The position numbers were made by a program, and so were the translations under genes. A stretch of 64,000 nucleotides of DNA, taken from Clonostachys chloroleuca (Eukaryota; Ascomycota; Sordariomycetes; Hypocreales; Bionectriaceae). The DNA lies in contig JBANAY010000004.1 of the NCBI GenBank assembly GCA_037952775.1, positions 2,480,001 to 2,544,000 of the forward strand. The letters are read 5' to 3'. Below the pieces are notes generated by a model, which did no database searches, had not been told where the DNA came from, and was given only the letters and a program-made list of their open reading frames with translations. Below, one piece after another: positions 1 to 10,101 of this stretch (position 1 is its first letter; the number at the start of each line of letters is the position of its first letter).

Positions 1-2020
1 CTCCCCACATGTTCCTGCGGTTAACAGCGGCACAAACGCTGCGCAACATGATCTTGAGCCTGACTCCGAACTCCATGACTACTCCCTTGACACCTCCGCC
101 CACATCGACATGTCTGCCCAACCCCCTGTCCAAAGTTTCAATTTCGACACTTTCATGGAGAATGAGCCTATCATGACATCGGCTGGCCCCTACCAGCAGA
201 ACTTCTCCTTCTCCCCCGGCACATCACCTATGGTCTCAACTGGTCCTTTCTCCAACATGTTCAACAATGCAGGCATCACTGCCGGCTCAATGAATGCTAA
301 CGAGATCTACTCGCCCACTGGCTCCGCCTACCAGTCCGCAGTGACGACACCTCATCCTATTACCGACAATGACAACTTCTACTTCCCTCCGCAGGACATG
401 CGACAACATGCAGCACAACACCTGCAAGGAGCCCCCAACATCAATGGTCAAGTGAACCAGCAACTCATGTATGATCGCTCTCAGGGCAACGGGAGCACCG
501 CAATGTTCCCGTCGCCAAATTCCGGCCAGGACTCGGGCACGTATAATGGTACTGCTCCTTCTACCTTCGGGCACATTGATCCCACTCAGGTCTTCCAGTC
601 TGAGCAATCACTCACCTCTAACGGAGTGCCCATGTCAAATGAGAACAACATGTTCAACTTCGGCGGTGAATCCGACGATGAAGACAACGCATTTCCTGAC
701 CGAACTATGGGTGTCTCCGGCGAGTACCCGTCCAACGGCGATGACGCTAGCACCATGGGCTGGGATGCTTCTTTGCCCGGTCAATTCAGCACTCAAGCTG
801 CTCGATTTCCGGGCGGGCCGATCCGGAAGCAGGTTTCAATTGGTAACACACCTAGCGAGTACGATGAGAACAACGGAAACTGGGAAAATGGCAGTCTGGG
901 GCGATCACAGTCGTTCCGACAAAGGCAGCCCAAGCTCTCCCGCACGGCCTCGACGTCCTCGCATATGGCAAGCAATTCCAACGGTCTCGATCACCTTGCC
1001 ATGACAATGCCAACCTCGCCAGAGAATGTGCACGGGTCCATGTCAGGCTTCTCGTCAGTCGCCCCTAGCAGACCTTCCTCGCCACCGATGTCCAAATCGG
1101 GTTCTTCTACCAATCTTCAAGGTGGTTCTGGCGGCCAAAACGACGGAAATGGCCCTACCACTTGTACAAATTGTTTCACTCAAACAACACCTTTGTGGAG
1201 ACGTAATCCTGAAGGTCAGCCGTTATGTAATGCGTGTGGCTTGTTCTTGAAGCTCCATGGTGTTGTGAGACCGTTGAGTTTGAAGACGGATGTCATTAAG
1301 AAGAGAAATAGAGGCTCTGGAGCCAATCTCCCTATTGGATCATCGAGCACACGGCCCAAGAAGGGCGGGAACTCCAATGTCGGATCTCGCAAGAATTCCT
1401 CCCTGTCACTCTCAACCTCCATCGCTACCGCCAATATCAACGGCCCTAGCAACAACAAGGGTGCAATGAGCTCTGCCAGCACCACCAACGTCAATACAAG
1501 CCCTCTTGCACCGAAGTCAGCCAGCGGGAACGAAGGCGAGAGCCCAGCCAGTGGTGGTGGAACTTCTGGGGTGAACACAGCCGGTAGCACGCCCAACAGT
1601 CATTATGGAAGCACGGGCTCTTCGACTGCTGCTATAGGCGGCAAGGGTGTCGTTCCAATCGCTGCCGCTCCACCCAAATCAACCCCAGGCCCTGGTGCTT
1701 CTTCCATATCAAGAAACACGACCGCGTCATCAAAACGGCAGAGGAGGCATAGCAAGAGTGGGGGAGGTGACAGCCGTGCATCTATGGACATTGATAGTCC
1801 TGAATCAACAGGCTCCAACGAGGCTGCTCGAGTCCTGGGGACCAGCATGCCTATCCTCCCTGGTGGCATGATGCCAGGAAGCTTCCACATGGCACAACGC
1901 CCAATGATGAACAGTTCCAGTATGGTCCAGCTTGGCGGAGCTCAACAGAAGCCGCCGATGAATGGACCTGTAGGCTCTGCCGGTCCCCAGGAGTGGGAGT
2001 GGCTGACAATGAGTCTGTGA
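1..2020 (+). CDS. areA: GATA transcription factor AreA/NIT2, 5'-truncated by window edge
   Basis: Global activator of nitrogen-catabolite genes, acting in the nucleus at GATA sites when preferred nitrogen is scarce. The frame is open from base 2 with no start, so the gene begins upstream of the window; 672 residues are visible. The single GATA zinc finger lies at about nt 1160-1260 ([14 protein letters not shown]...[12 protein letters not shown]), followed by the basic tail [17 protein letters not shown] typical of AreA. The protein ends in EWEWLTMSL, the conserved AreA C-terminus known in this family to be the contact for the co-repressor NmrA. The rest is low-complexity Ser/Asn/Gly-rich sequence, and the finger itself is uninterrupted by introns. 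An ATG at 110 is internal, because upstream codons ([15 protein letters not shown]) continue AreA-like sequence. Convergent with the kinase gene at 3118-5215. The finger and C-terminus make the identification secure. Confidence 0.95.
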   Translation, partial: SPHVPAVNSGTNAAQHDLEPDSELHDYSLDTSAHIDMSAQPPVQSFNFDTFMENEPIMTSAGPYQQNFSFSPGTSPMVSTGPFSNMFNNAGITAGSMNANEIYSPTGSAYQSAVTTPHPITDNDNFYFPPQDMRQHAAQHLQGAPNINGQVNQQLMYDRSQGNGSTAMFPSPNSGQDSGTYNGTAPSTFGHIDPTQVFQSEQSLTSNGVPMSNENNMFNFGGESDDEDNAFPDRTMGVSGEYPSNGDDASTMGWDASLPGQFSTQAARFPGGPIRKQVSIGNTPSEYDENNGNWENGSLGRSQSFRQRQPKLSRTASTSSHMASNSNGLDHLAMTMPTSPENVHGSMSGFSSVAPSRPSSPPMSKSGSSTNLQGGSGGQNDGNGPTTCTNCFTQTTPLWRRNPEGQPLCNACGLFLKLHGVVRPLSLKTDVIKKRNRGSGANLPIGSSSTRPKKGGNSNVGSRKNSSLSLSTSIATANINGPSNNKGAMSSASTTNVNTSPLAPKSASGNEGESPASGGGTSGVNTAGSTPNSHYGSTGSSTAAIGGKGVVPIAAAPPKSTPGPGASSISRNTTASSKRQRRHSKSGGGDSRASMDIDSPESTGSNEAARVLGTSMPILPGGMMPGSFHMAQRPMMNSSSMVQLGGAQQKPPMNGPVGSAGPQEWEWLTMSL

Positions 2021-3117
2021 TGGTCTTTTGATCAGATGATATGGAGGCGCCCCTTTTCCAATGAAACGGACGATGTAGCAACATATTGGTAAAGGTGCAT
2101 CTATTTACCTTGTTGGAGTTTATTTTGGCGATATTACAAGCGGTGATGACGGAGTACTCACGACTCATAATTACGAACTTTTTCAACATATGCAACGGCA
2201 CTCAGATATCCTTTCTTATATACTAATCTCTTATATTGGCTGGCGCTGGAATGATGGCTCGCAGGCTTTTCCTCGATTTCTTTTTTTCAACTTTGTTCTC
2301 AAGGGTCTCGGATGGGATGTTGGCTGGGCTGGCTTTGATACCTCGACTGCGGCTTCAGATGGTTTATGTTTTCGCTCCCTTTTTTTTCTTGGGTTCACTT
2401 ATTAGATGGAGGATTTGGGACGATGCTTACCTGGGATATAGATGCACTTTGGCGTTACGACAATCCAGTGACAACCCCCAAACACGTATTGGTTGCATTT
2501 ATGGACGCTAGGGACGATATGTCAGCGGTTGGATAGTTGCCTGTCTACTTTTAAACTCTTGATACCTCTGTAACAGAAGCAAATAGGCATATCCTTAATG
2601 ACTGACGAATATAAACATATCTTTGAAACTGTCTCGTTTTTCTTCTTTAATATCGTGAAACTACCGTTCTAGTCCTAATGAGTATCATCACAGTGAGAGG
2701 TCATATTAAAACAATTTCCCTGCATTCCGTTTCTGCGGCCCAGGTTCCGCAGTGCGCGCGCATTTAATAACAGACCATCTCTATTTCCCTCAAACAACCA
2801 AGTTGTCGTTACTCCCACCCCGTTTTCGTGCAAACTCCTGGCCAAAACAAATGCAAAAATACAAGTACCGAACAAGCCAAGCAATAAAAAAAAAATAGTA
2901 GGAAAGGAAAAAGGTGAAGAAGAGGACGATGAGAAGAAGAAAAAATGCATCATGCCCTGAGCCTGTCTTCAGGCAAAATCTGTTCGTTCCACTCCAGAAT
3001 ACTCCCCTCTTCTCTTTTTTTCCGGGGGGCTGAAGAAGACGAGCCAGAAGGCAGGATTGCATGTACTTGACGGGCCCGCGCCAAATTAGAAACTCCAAAT
3101 CTAGGCCGCTGCTCACT
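2021..3117. other. Convergent 3' intergenic region areA / dbf2
   Basis: About 1.1 kb between two converging stop codons. It is AT-rich with T-runs (2280-2290, 2380-2390) and A-runs on the opposite side (2886-2896), as expected for two 3' untranslated regions. No supported gene or RNA was seen. Confidence 0.6.
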
Positions 3118-5215
3118 CTAAAGCATCGTTCCGAACGTGTCATCGCTGGTGGGGATACGCTTCCTCGGGCTGCCACCATCCTCAGTTGCAGGCTTGCGGT
3201 GGCGGAATGTGAAGCCAACAAAGAGGCTCTTGCTCATTTCATCTTCACGCTCCGCCATTGTCTCGAGAGCCTGCTGTTTCTCGTGGACCTCCTTGTATTT
3301 GGCCATGTCGGCCTCATTGCTGAAGTCGTCGAAATAGCCCGCGTCTGTCTCTGAGTCCAGCTCGGGAACGAAGGGCGCCCTGCTCTGGCGGAGGGTATCC
3401 CAATCAACTTCAGCAAAGTACTGGTGTTCAAAGATATCTTTGATGTTCGAGAACCGACGGCTACGAGAGTTGATGCAACTGCTACAGTTAGCTTGCTTGA
3501 TCACATGCTAGAAATATCTTCGTCGACTTACGTAGTAATGAAGTTCCATGTACGGTTGCTCAGGAAGTAATTCGGGTCTTCCCAAACAGGACGCTTGAGC
3601 ACCTCCTTCCAATGCTTCAAGTTGCGCCAGGTCTCATCGGGGGACGCACCTGCAAAAGGTGGGAAACCTGTGAGCGCCTCGAACAACATGCATCCAAGAC
3701 TCCAGTAGTCGACTGTGTAGTCATACTCTTCCCCCTAAGGACCTCTGGTGCCATGTAGTCAGGTGAGCCCACGATCGACTTGGCGTAGTTGACATCGTTC
3801 TCTCGCATATTGCGATAACTCTCACGACGCTCGGCTACGGTCCGCTGGTCCATGGGCTTTCCAAACGGCACAGCAGTCTCAGAGGCTTTCTCTAGCTTGA
3901 TTCTCATGGACTCTATTTTGGATGGTGCAAGAACACCAGCAGCAAGTCCAAAGTCAGTCAATTTGACATGACCCGTCGAGTCCACGAGGAAGTTCTCGGG
4001 TTTGAGGTCACGGTGAATATAACCTAATTGATGCAAAGCATCAACAGAACAGAACATCTCGGCGATGTAGAAGCGAGCATGACGATTTGAAAGAACACCT
4101 GTATTGTTAAGAAGTGTCCGGAAATCACCGCCAGGAACGTATTCCATAGCGAGATAGATGCTCTTCTCGTCTTGGAACGAGTACAGTAATCGGACCAGCC
4201 ACTCGCTCTGGGCGGTTGTAAGAATATCTCGCTCCGTCAAAACGTGGCGAACTTCGTCCAGTTTGAAGAGCAGCTTCTTGCTCATGACTTTCAAGGCACA
4301 CACCTCACGGGTGTCCTTCTTCTGTGCAAGAAACACTTGGCCGTATCCACCTTGACCAACCTGGGTGAGGATCTGGAAATCGCCATGGCGCAGGCGGACT
4401 CGTCGTTTCCGGAGATTTGCCCTCTCCCTGCCCGCGTATTTACTCCACATCTGGTTGAATGTGTCTTCGTCAGTTGTCGGTGGAGGAGGGTATTCCGACT
4501 TGAAAGCTTGCAGACGATTCTGTCTCGCTCCAACATATGTAAGGAGGTCAAAATAATAGTCGAGGAAATCTAGTGCTAGTCGTCAGTAATTGAGGCGGGG
4601 AAGTTGGAGGAGGCTCTTCTTACAAAGCTGCGTCACATTGACCATTCGGCGAACATTTGGCTTTTGTAGTATTTCTCGCTCCTCGGGCGTGAGACCCCTT
4701 GAAGTATTAAACCTCTTCGCTGGCGCTGATGACCGCTCGCGGTGTTCGTATAACTGTTGCCGGGTCACGGCCGCGTGGTTGTGCTGGATTGGAGAGTCTG
4801 CTGCCGCCAGGCGAGACATTGGCGGTGTATTTTCCTGTCCTTGCTTCTTGGAAGGACTACCGGGGGATGCACCTTTGTGGATTACGCTGTCGTCGTAGTT
4901 GGGGTTGGGGCTGGCTTCGTCCAACGGGTTGGGTTTGCCCTTGCCTGGGGACAGCTGGGTGGTGATGACGCTTTGAGGGCGGGCAAGTTTAACTGGTGCC
5001 TCGATACCACTGGCTTGAAGATTCATCGCATTGTCGAAGACGGAAGAAAGGTCATGAGCTCCAGGAGGGATGGTCTTTTTGCTCGGGCTGCCTTGAGGTG
5101 TGCTCGTTGGGCCGACAAAATTGTTGTTTTTGTTTGGGGTTATCGGGCGAGCCCCAGCTTCTTCTGGTAGCTTTTCCTTCGCGCCGGGGAAGAAGCTAGA
5201 CATGAAGCTGGCCAT
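3118..5215 (-). CDS. dbf2: NDR/LATS-family Ser/Thr kinase Dbf2/SidB (one frame break)
   Basis: Terminal kinase of the mitotic exit/septation initiation network, needed for septum formation and activated through a Mob1 partner. Exons on the minus strand are 5215-4624, 4569-3532 and 3478-3118. The start is the ATG at 5215 in a caccATGGcc context; the in-frame codon farther out (5290) is GTG. Visible are the N-terminal Mob-binding helix region FLDYYFDLLTYV, the ATP lysine (CALKVMSKK), HRD (YIHRDLKPEN), DFG (LTDFGLAAG), activation segment SIVGSPDYMAPEVLRG, the diagnostic LDSETDAGYFDDF, and the hydrophobic motif FVGFTFRHR near the C-terminus. The frame breaks right after APEVLRG at a run of five C's (3731-3735 on +). 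One more base there restores EEYDYTVDYWSLGCMLFEAL, and only then do the exon lengths sum to a multiple of three (663 residues). Family assignment is firm; the break is probably a sequence error. Confidence 0.93.
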
Positions 5216-6549
5216 GGTGGGCTGCTTTGGTGTTGTTCGGGAGAGGCAGGCTTTGCGGAGCAGGAAGCTTCGATTGTTGGATGTTGACACGCGGCAGGTC
5301 TATTCCTGATCGTCGGCTGATTTGGACACCGAAGCGACTGAGGGCAAACACAGCAGTATTTATCAAGGTTGGCGATGCTTGGAGGACCCGATGTCTACCA
5401 ACAAGTGTTTGTCCTGCTGCAGGGTTAAAAGTTGCAACGGAGGGGTAGATGGATCTCAGCAGGCTCTCAGTCAGGGCGGTGGGCGTGTTTAGCTGATATG
5501 CCGCTGTATCATTGGGCGGCAGGAGCTTCGTGGGTTCCGACGTCAACACTGTTGCTACCGCAACAATCTGGAATCCCCAGTGCCCCGCCTACCCTAAACC
5601 ACCCTAGTCGCCGCCCATTGTGCGATGCCACGGGGTACTTGCCCGCTACAGGGAGGCGATATGTGATTGCCGGTACCGCACCTACTATTAATTGTTGGAT
5701 TCCTTGGGCACGCCGCGCATTCCATCTCCCCTGGTAGCTGCAGTGGCTTGTCATTGCATGCAGTAATCGTCGGGCTGGTCGCCATTCTTTGCGGCCAGAA
5801 CGTCCAATCAGCAGAGTTTGGCGTTGCCGGCGTGAACCCTCGTTACTCAGGCGACGAAAGTCTCGGCCATGAAACTGCAGCATGAACCGGCCCAACGTCT
5901 CACAATTCTGAAAGCCTCCAGGCATCCTCAGCTGCAGGAGCGGAGGGTAAGATACCAGAGACAAGGAGAAAAGGACGGTGTTGCGATATTTCCTCAGGCC
6001 TGCAGTCAGAATACAACCATCCAAATGGATGGTCTGCCGAGCCGGACCGTGTCAAATTAAATGGTTACCCTTCCACCGGACCCTGCATTGGGTAACCCTC
6101 CAAGCCATCCCACCTCCTTGGCGCCGGCTTGGTCTTTCACATGTTCTTCAAGCTTGCCAGGACGAGAGCGCCCACACCATTTATATCTTGGCCGCAAATA
6201 TATCCCTCAAAATCTTAAACGGGTCCCGAAGCAGCGCAAATTGTCATGTCATTCCCCACGACAGGTAGGTCGTAGTGTACCTGGGTAGAGATGCTTCCAA
6301 GAACTCCCGAATTTAACCGTTGGAGTCTCGATCTAATCTTATCAATCACTCACCGAGGTCACGTTTAGCATCATATCATCTGATCACCTGGCCCAATATA
6401 GCAGGCAGCCCAGCATAGCCTACGAGGCTATTGCTCCGCTTCCCTCCTCCATATAAAGAGCGGTTTTTCTATCAATCACTCACTGCTATTTCCCCCCATT
6501 ACCTGCAGTAAATACATTTTGATGGTTTTTTGGGGATAGACAGGCCAAT
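5216..6549. promoter_or_regulatory. Divergent intergenic region dbf2 / CREG-like gene with TATA box
   Basis: 1.3 kb between two divergent starts. A TATAAA lies at 6452-6457, 93 bp before the CREG-like ATG at 6550, a reasonable core promoter. A 14-bp direct repeat TATCAATCACTCAC occurs at 6340-6353 and again at 6470-6483, flanking that TATA. Each copy contains TATC, the complement of GATA. The rest shows no convincing coding sequence. Confidence 0.5.
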
Positions 6550-7365
6550 ATGAAGCTCACGTCCGTTACTGCGGCTCTCACAGGTGCCGCCGCCGTCCTG
6601 GCCGTGCCCTCACCAGTCAAGCCCGACCATGCGAAGGTGGCTAAAATCCCGACATCCTATGAGTCGGCCGTCATGGGTCGTCGGGTTCTCGCGCTGTCGA
6701 AGCTCGCAACCTTCTCAACTGTCTTCCCTAACGCTCCGTCTGCCGATGACGATAACGCCTTCACCAAAAGCCCGAGCGGGCTTGAAGGCCTGCCTATTGG
6801 CTTGATGGACTACGTTGCCGACTGCGAGGATGAAGGAAACCCTACCATCTTGGCCATTACCATCGGCACCAGCTTCAGGAACGCTGCCGCTGGATCCAAC
6901 CTCACCTTGTCAATGAGATGGGCTCCACCATACCCACCTCTGAAGCGCATGAGCCTCATGTCTCGTGTCAAGTCCTACTTCTTCTCTCCTCCCAGTGACG
7001 GCCTCACGGCCCCCGATACCGTGCCGTACTCTGCCGCCAACCTCCCTCGCTTTTCTCTTGTCGGCTATCTGGAGTACTTCGAGCCGGACCCTATTGAGTC
7101 AGTTCGGCTTGCGGCATGCTACACAAGCAAGCACCACGATGCCAAGTGGTGGCTTCCGGGAAATGTAATCCACGAGAGTAAATGGGCGAGATTGGTGGTG
7201 ACGCATATCTACTGGATCGGAGGATTTGGAGACCGAGCCTATATCGGCTGGATCCCTCTTGAGGAGTGGCAGAAGGTGACCAAGGAGGAGTGGTCATCGA
7301 TCGAACTGCCAGGCGAGAAGAAAGGTTGGGGAGAGTGGAGCGCGGACAACATCATGGAGCTCTGA
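6550..7365 (+). CDS. Secreted CREG-like (pyridoxamine-phosphate-oxidase fold) protein
   Basis: A 271-residue protein without introns. The N-terminus has a signal peptide (MKLTSVTAALTGAAAVLAVP), so export or vacuolar/ER targeting is likely. The body resembles the CREG family, a split beta-barrel fold related to FMN-binding pyridoxamine 5'-phosphate oxidases but usually lacking flavin chemistry. Supporting stretches are the segment after the signal (SYESAVMGRRVLALSKLATFSTVFP), the strand region ITIGTSFRNAAAGSNLTLSMRW, and C-terminal VTHIYWIGGFGDRAYIGWIPLEEW. An N-glycosylation sequon (NLT) lies near residue 117. The ATG at 6550 is preceded by a TATA box at 6452. The biochemical role in fungi is not established; the family call comes from pattern recognition only. 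Confidence 0.75.
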   Translation: MKLTSVTAALTGAAAVLAVPSPVKPDHAKVAKIPTSYESAVMGRRVLALSKLATFSTVFPNAPSADDDNAFTKSPSGLEGLPIGLMDYVADCEDEGNPTILAITIGTSFRNAAAGSNLTLSMRWAPPYPPLKRMSLMSRVKSYFFSPPSDGLTAPDTVPYSAANLPRFSLVGYLEYFEPDPIESVRLAACYTSKHHDAKWWLPGNVIHESKWARLVVTHIYWIGGFGDRAYIGWIPLEEWQKVTKEEWSSIELPGEKKGWGEWSADNIMEL

Positions 7366-10101
7366 GCCGGAGGGCAGGCGAGATGCGTGCAGCACGGAGC
7401 AAGGTTCCGCGAGTGGGATAATTATGATTCATCATGATGTTTCAACGAGAGGCACATCATCAATTTGACTGGTCCTGTTTCAGTCGAGATTGGATTCCTA
7501 GGTTACTTATACCTGAGATGGTACTGCTTATTAAAGATTAGCTGCTCATTGTTTTGTCTTCCATCATGCCAATATATGTATATTTGCTCATCAATTGCCG
7601 AAACAGCCTGGTGGAGTTTAAGATTATCTAGGCCGCGCCTAGCAAGTGAGCGTCCGTCGGAATAACATGTACCGCAACCTAGTTTCCAAGTCTCAATTCT
7701 AGTGTGAGCCACAATAGTTACAGACAATAAACTAGAATATGAAAAACCATCACCACTAAGTACGATTATTAGATAGTATTGTTGTTTGACTATGTTAAAG
7801 TTATTTGTGTTTGGGTGCTTAAGACTCTTCGGCGATCCGTTACGAGCAGTCCGGTGGTGGCTGGTGAAGAGAGTGCAAGCCACACAAACTCAATTCGTGC
7901 AAATGTATTTTTATCAAGGGTCCTCATCAAAGTTATGGCCGGAATAGAGATGCGATCTGATTTGTGGGCTGTGAGCCAGTGGGAACTTGGTGTTGAGGAA
8001 ACAACCCAGCACCCTTCAGTTGATCAGCATGACATCTTCTCTGAGACTTAGATAGTATATATACTGTAGTCTCATTAACGGTTACAACAACTTACATACA
8101 AAAGCTTTCGAAGCTCATCCCGATTAGCTCAATTGGCAGAGCGACAGCCTTTTATATAAGAAAAGCTGTAGGTTCTTCGCCCCCCGATCGGGAGTTTATC
8201 AAGATCCTATAGGCCTTTTTGCCCATTTTCCTCATTTTTCCATGTGTCTATTTTCCTCATGTTTACTTACTCATCTATTTATTTTGTTTATTCCGCTCAT
8301 AACTGGTCGCTTACCAAGCAAATGGGTTGCGTGAGCTTTCCCATGCGAACCGGGTAAGAAGTCGGAGGTGGCGGAGACAACCCAACCAACGGGGAGTCCG
8401 GGGGGCATTGATCGTTCCATACTTGTTTGGGTTGGGGATACATACCTTGGCGGACTTTGGTCTGCCGAGATCGTGCGTGAGCTAAATCCAGGCTGTTGAG
8501 TAAACTACCAAGGACCGAAGAACCCCTAGACGCACCAGTAATCCGGCTAGTCGGAAATTGTGCGGGTGGCGAACTGGTAGGCTCGGATAATGAGAACGGG
8601 GAAAGCAGACCACCAAAAATCGTAGATGCTGTTGGGACTGGCTAGGTAGCGGTGGAAGAGGTTTGAAGGATCGAACTGCTTGCTCAAGAGGCGTTCCTCG
8701 CGTGTTATTGGTTTGATTTCCTGCCGAGGATGACAGAGTAACATGATCTTGCCCAGCCTATAGGGCGTCTGGCGGGTAAGGTGGCCCGTTTCTCGGTGCC
8801 CGGGTGAGAAGTAAGGTACCTACGGCGAATCGTTGCGTGCTTTATTGGGCAAGAAGCCGGGGGAATGTAGTATGCAGCACCCTCAACCGTGGCGCACCCG
8901 CCGCTGGTACGCGTAGTAGAGTAAGACCTGCAGCCCAGCTCGCTCGACAACTGGATGAGGGGAGGGGTCGGGGTCGCGTGCAACCAATTTTCGCGGATGG
9001 GGACAGCACTGACTGGCTGGCTGTAATCATGGGGCTTCTGATAGGCCGGCCGCCAGCCGATGGTCTCCGACCGATCACCGTTCACCAGAGAAGCTGTACT
9101 ACAAAATCGAAGACGCCATGCCCGCAGCCGCCCGGCTCAAAAAAGGAATATACCAGAAAAGAGAGATCTGGGAGAGATCGCCGGCGACACAATGTGACAA
9201 TCCACTGATGCTGGCCGAAGCGACAGGGGGCCGATGCGTGGCCTATGTGGCTTACACGGTAGAACACCGACGCTCAATCAATCAATGGGTGGATGCTGTT
9301 GCCAGCAACGGGCTCACTAATCGTGTGCGGCGATCAGGAGGTCTCTAGATCGGCCGTGCGTCCAGTCCTGGGCATATTCCAGCTGGGCGTGTGAGGCAGG
9401 CCTAAAGGGCAGGTGTAGGCACTCCATACCTGCGTCGCAGTCAGCGGTATTAAACACCGCCTTTCCCTCCAATGGACGCCAAGCGGGCTGGGTCCGCATC
9501 TGGCCTTCCAGATGTTTTAGCGTCTTGTGGGCCCCTGTGCGCAGTATGGCCCGCTGAACCTAGAACCGCACTCCCCTTACCCCACCCCCCTGTTTATTTC
9601 GTCTAGCAGCCGCGACCACCGCCCCGAGCCCCAACCAGGACCTGGCAGGGAAGGACTGACGGGCACGCCAGCTTCCCTTCTTCCCCCGGGCCATGCAATA
9701 CCACATTGACTCGTATCCGCACCTCATCCGAGTTTAGCTCCAACGACCTCATCGTCCACCCACAGTCTCGACATAGATCCTTATTGTCATCGCCTTTTTG
9801 CACTTCGCACGGCCTGGTCTGCTGGCTGCGGTCCTCGACGCATCGACATCCGGCTCAATTATTCGAAGCCACTGCCAACGTCCAAGACCCTCTTTTCTGG
9901 CTTGTGCGAGCCTGCGAGCCTAAGCCGCAAACCGATCCTGCATAAGCCCTTCGAGATTCGCGGCGCGACAATTTTCTTCGTCCGAGTTCCCGAACCGACG
10001 TACGCTCTTCTTGGGCACCGTTGCGAACTGCCCGACCCGGTTTCTCTCCTGTCCTTTTGTCGAGTTCGCAACGGGATGGCGCTCCCTCTCCTCTCTGGAT
10101 C
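7366..10101. other. Gene-poor 2.7-kb stretch upstream of MED12
   Basis: Holds the CREG-like 3' region, the degenerate tRNA-Lys at 8118-8194, a short inverted repeat CTAGGC-CGC-GCCTAG at 7628-7642, and presumably the MED12 promoter and leader (9500-10101, C-rich). Small open frames at 8705-9085 and 8804-9208 have no recognisable protein features. No other gene is supported. Confidence 0.5.
8118..8194 (+). pseudogene. tRNA-Lys(UUU)-like sequence with damaged T arm
   Basis: A perfect 7-bp acceptor stem (TCCCGAT at 8118-8124 with ATCGGGA at 8187-8193), an intact D arm (GCTC-AATTGGCA-GAGC), which also gives a good internal box A, and a 5-bp anticodon stem ACAGC/GCTGT. The loop reads C-T-TTT-A followed by about 9 nt where tRNA introns normally sit, so the anticodon would be UUU (Lys). 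The T arm is about 5 nt short and box B is broken (GGTTCTTCGCC), so normal processing looks unlikely. Probably a decayed tRNA-Lys copy. A real tRNA with a sequence error in the T arm remains possible. Confidence 0.55.

Noticed and set aside
5213..5290. Upstream start for Dbf2 at 5290
   Set aside because: The codon is GTG, while ATG at 5215 has a strong context and fits the family N-terminus.
8705..9208. Overlapping small frames on both strands near the tRNA relic
   Set aside because: No conserved motif or plausible splicing; likely chance frames in GC-rich sequence.
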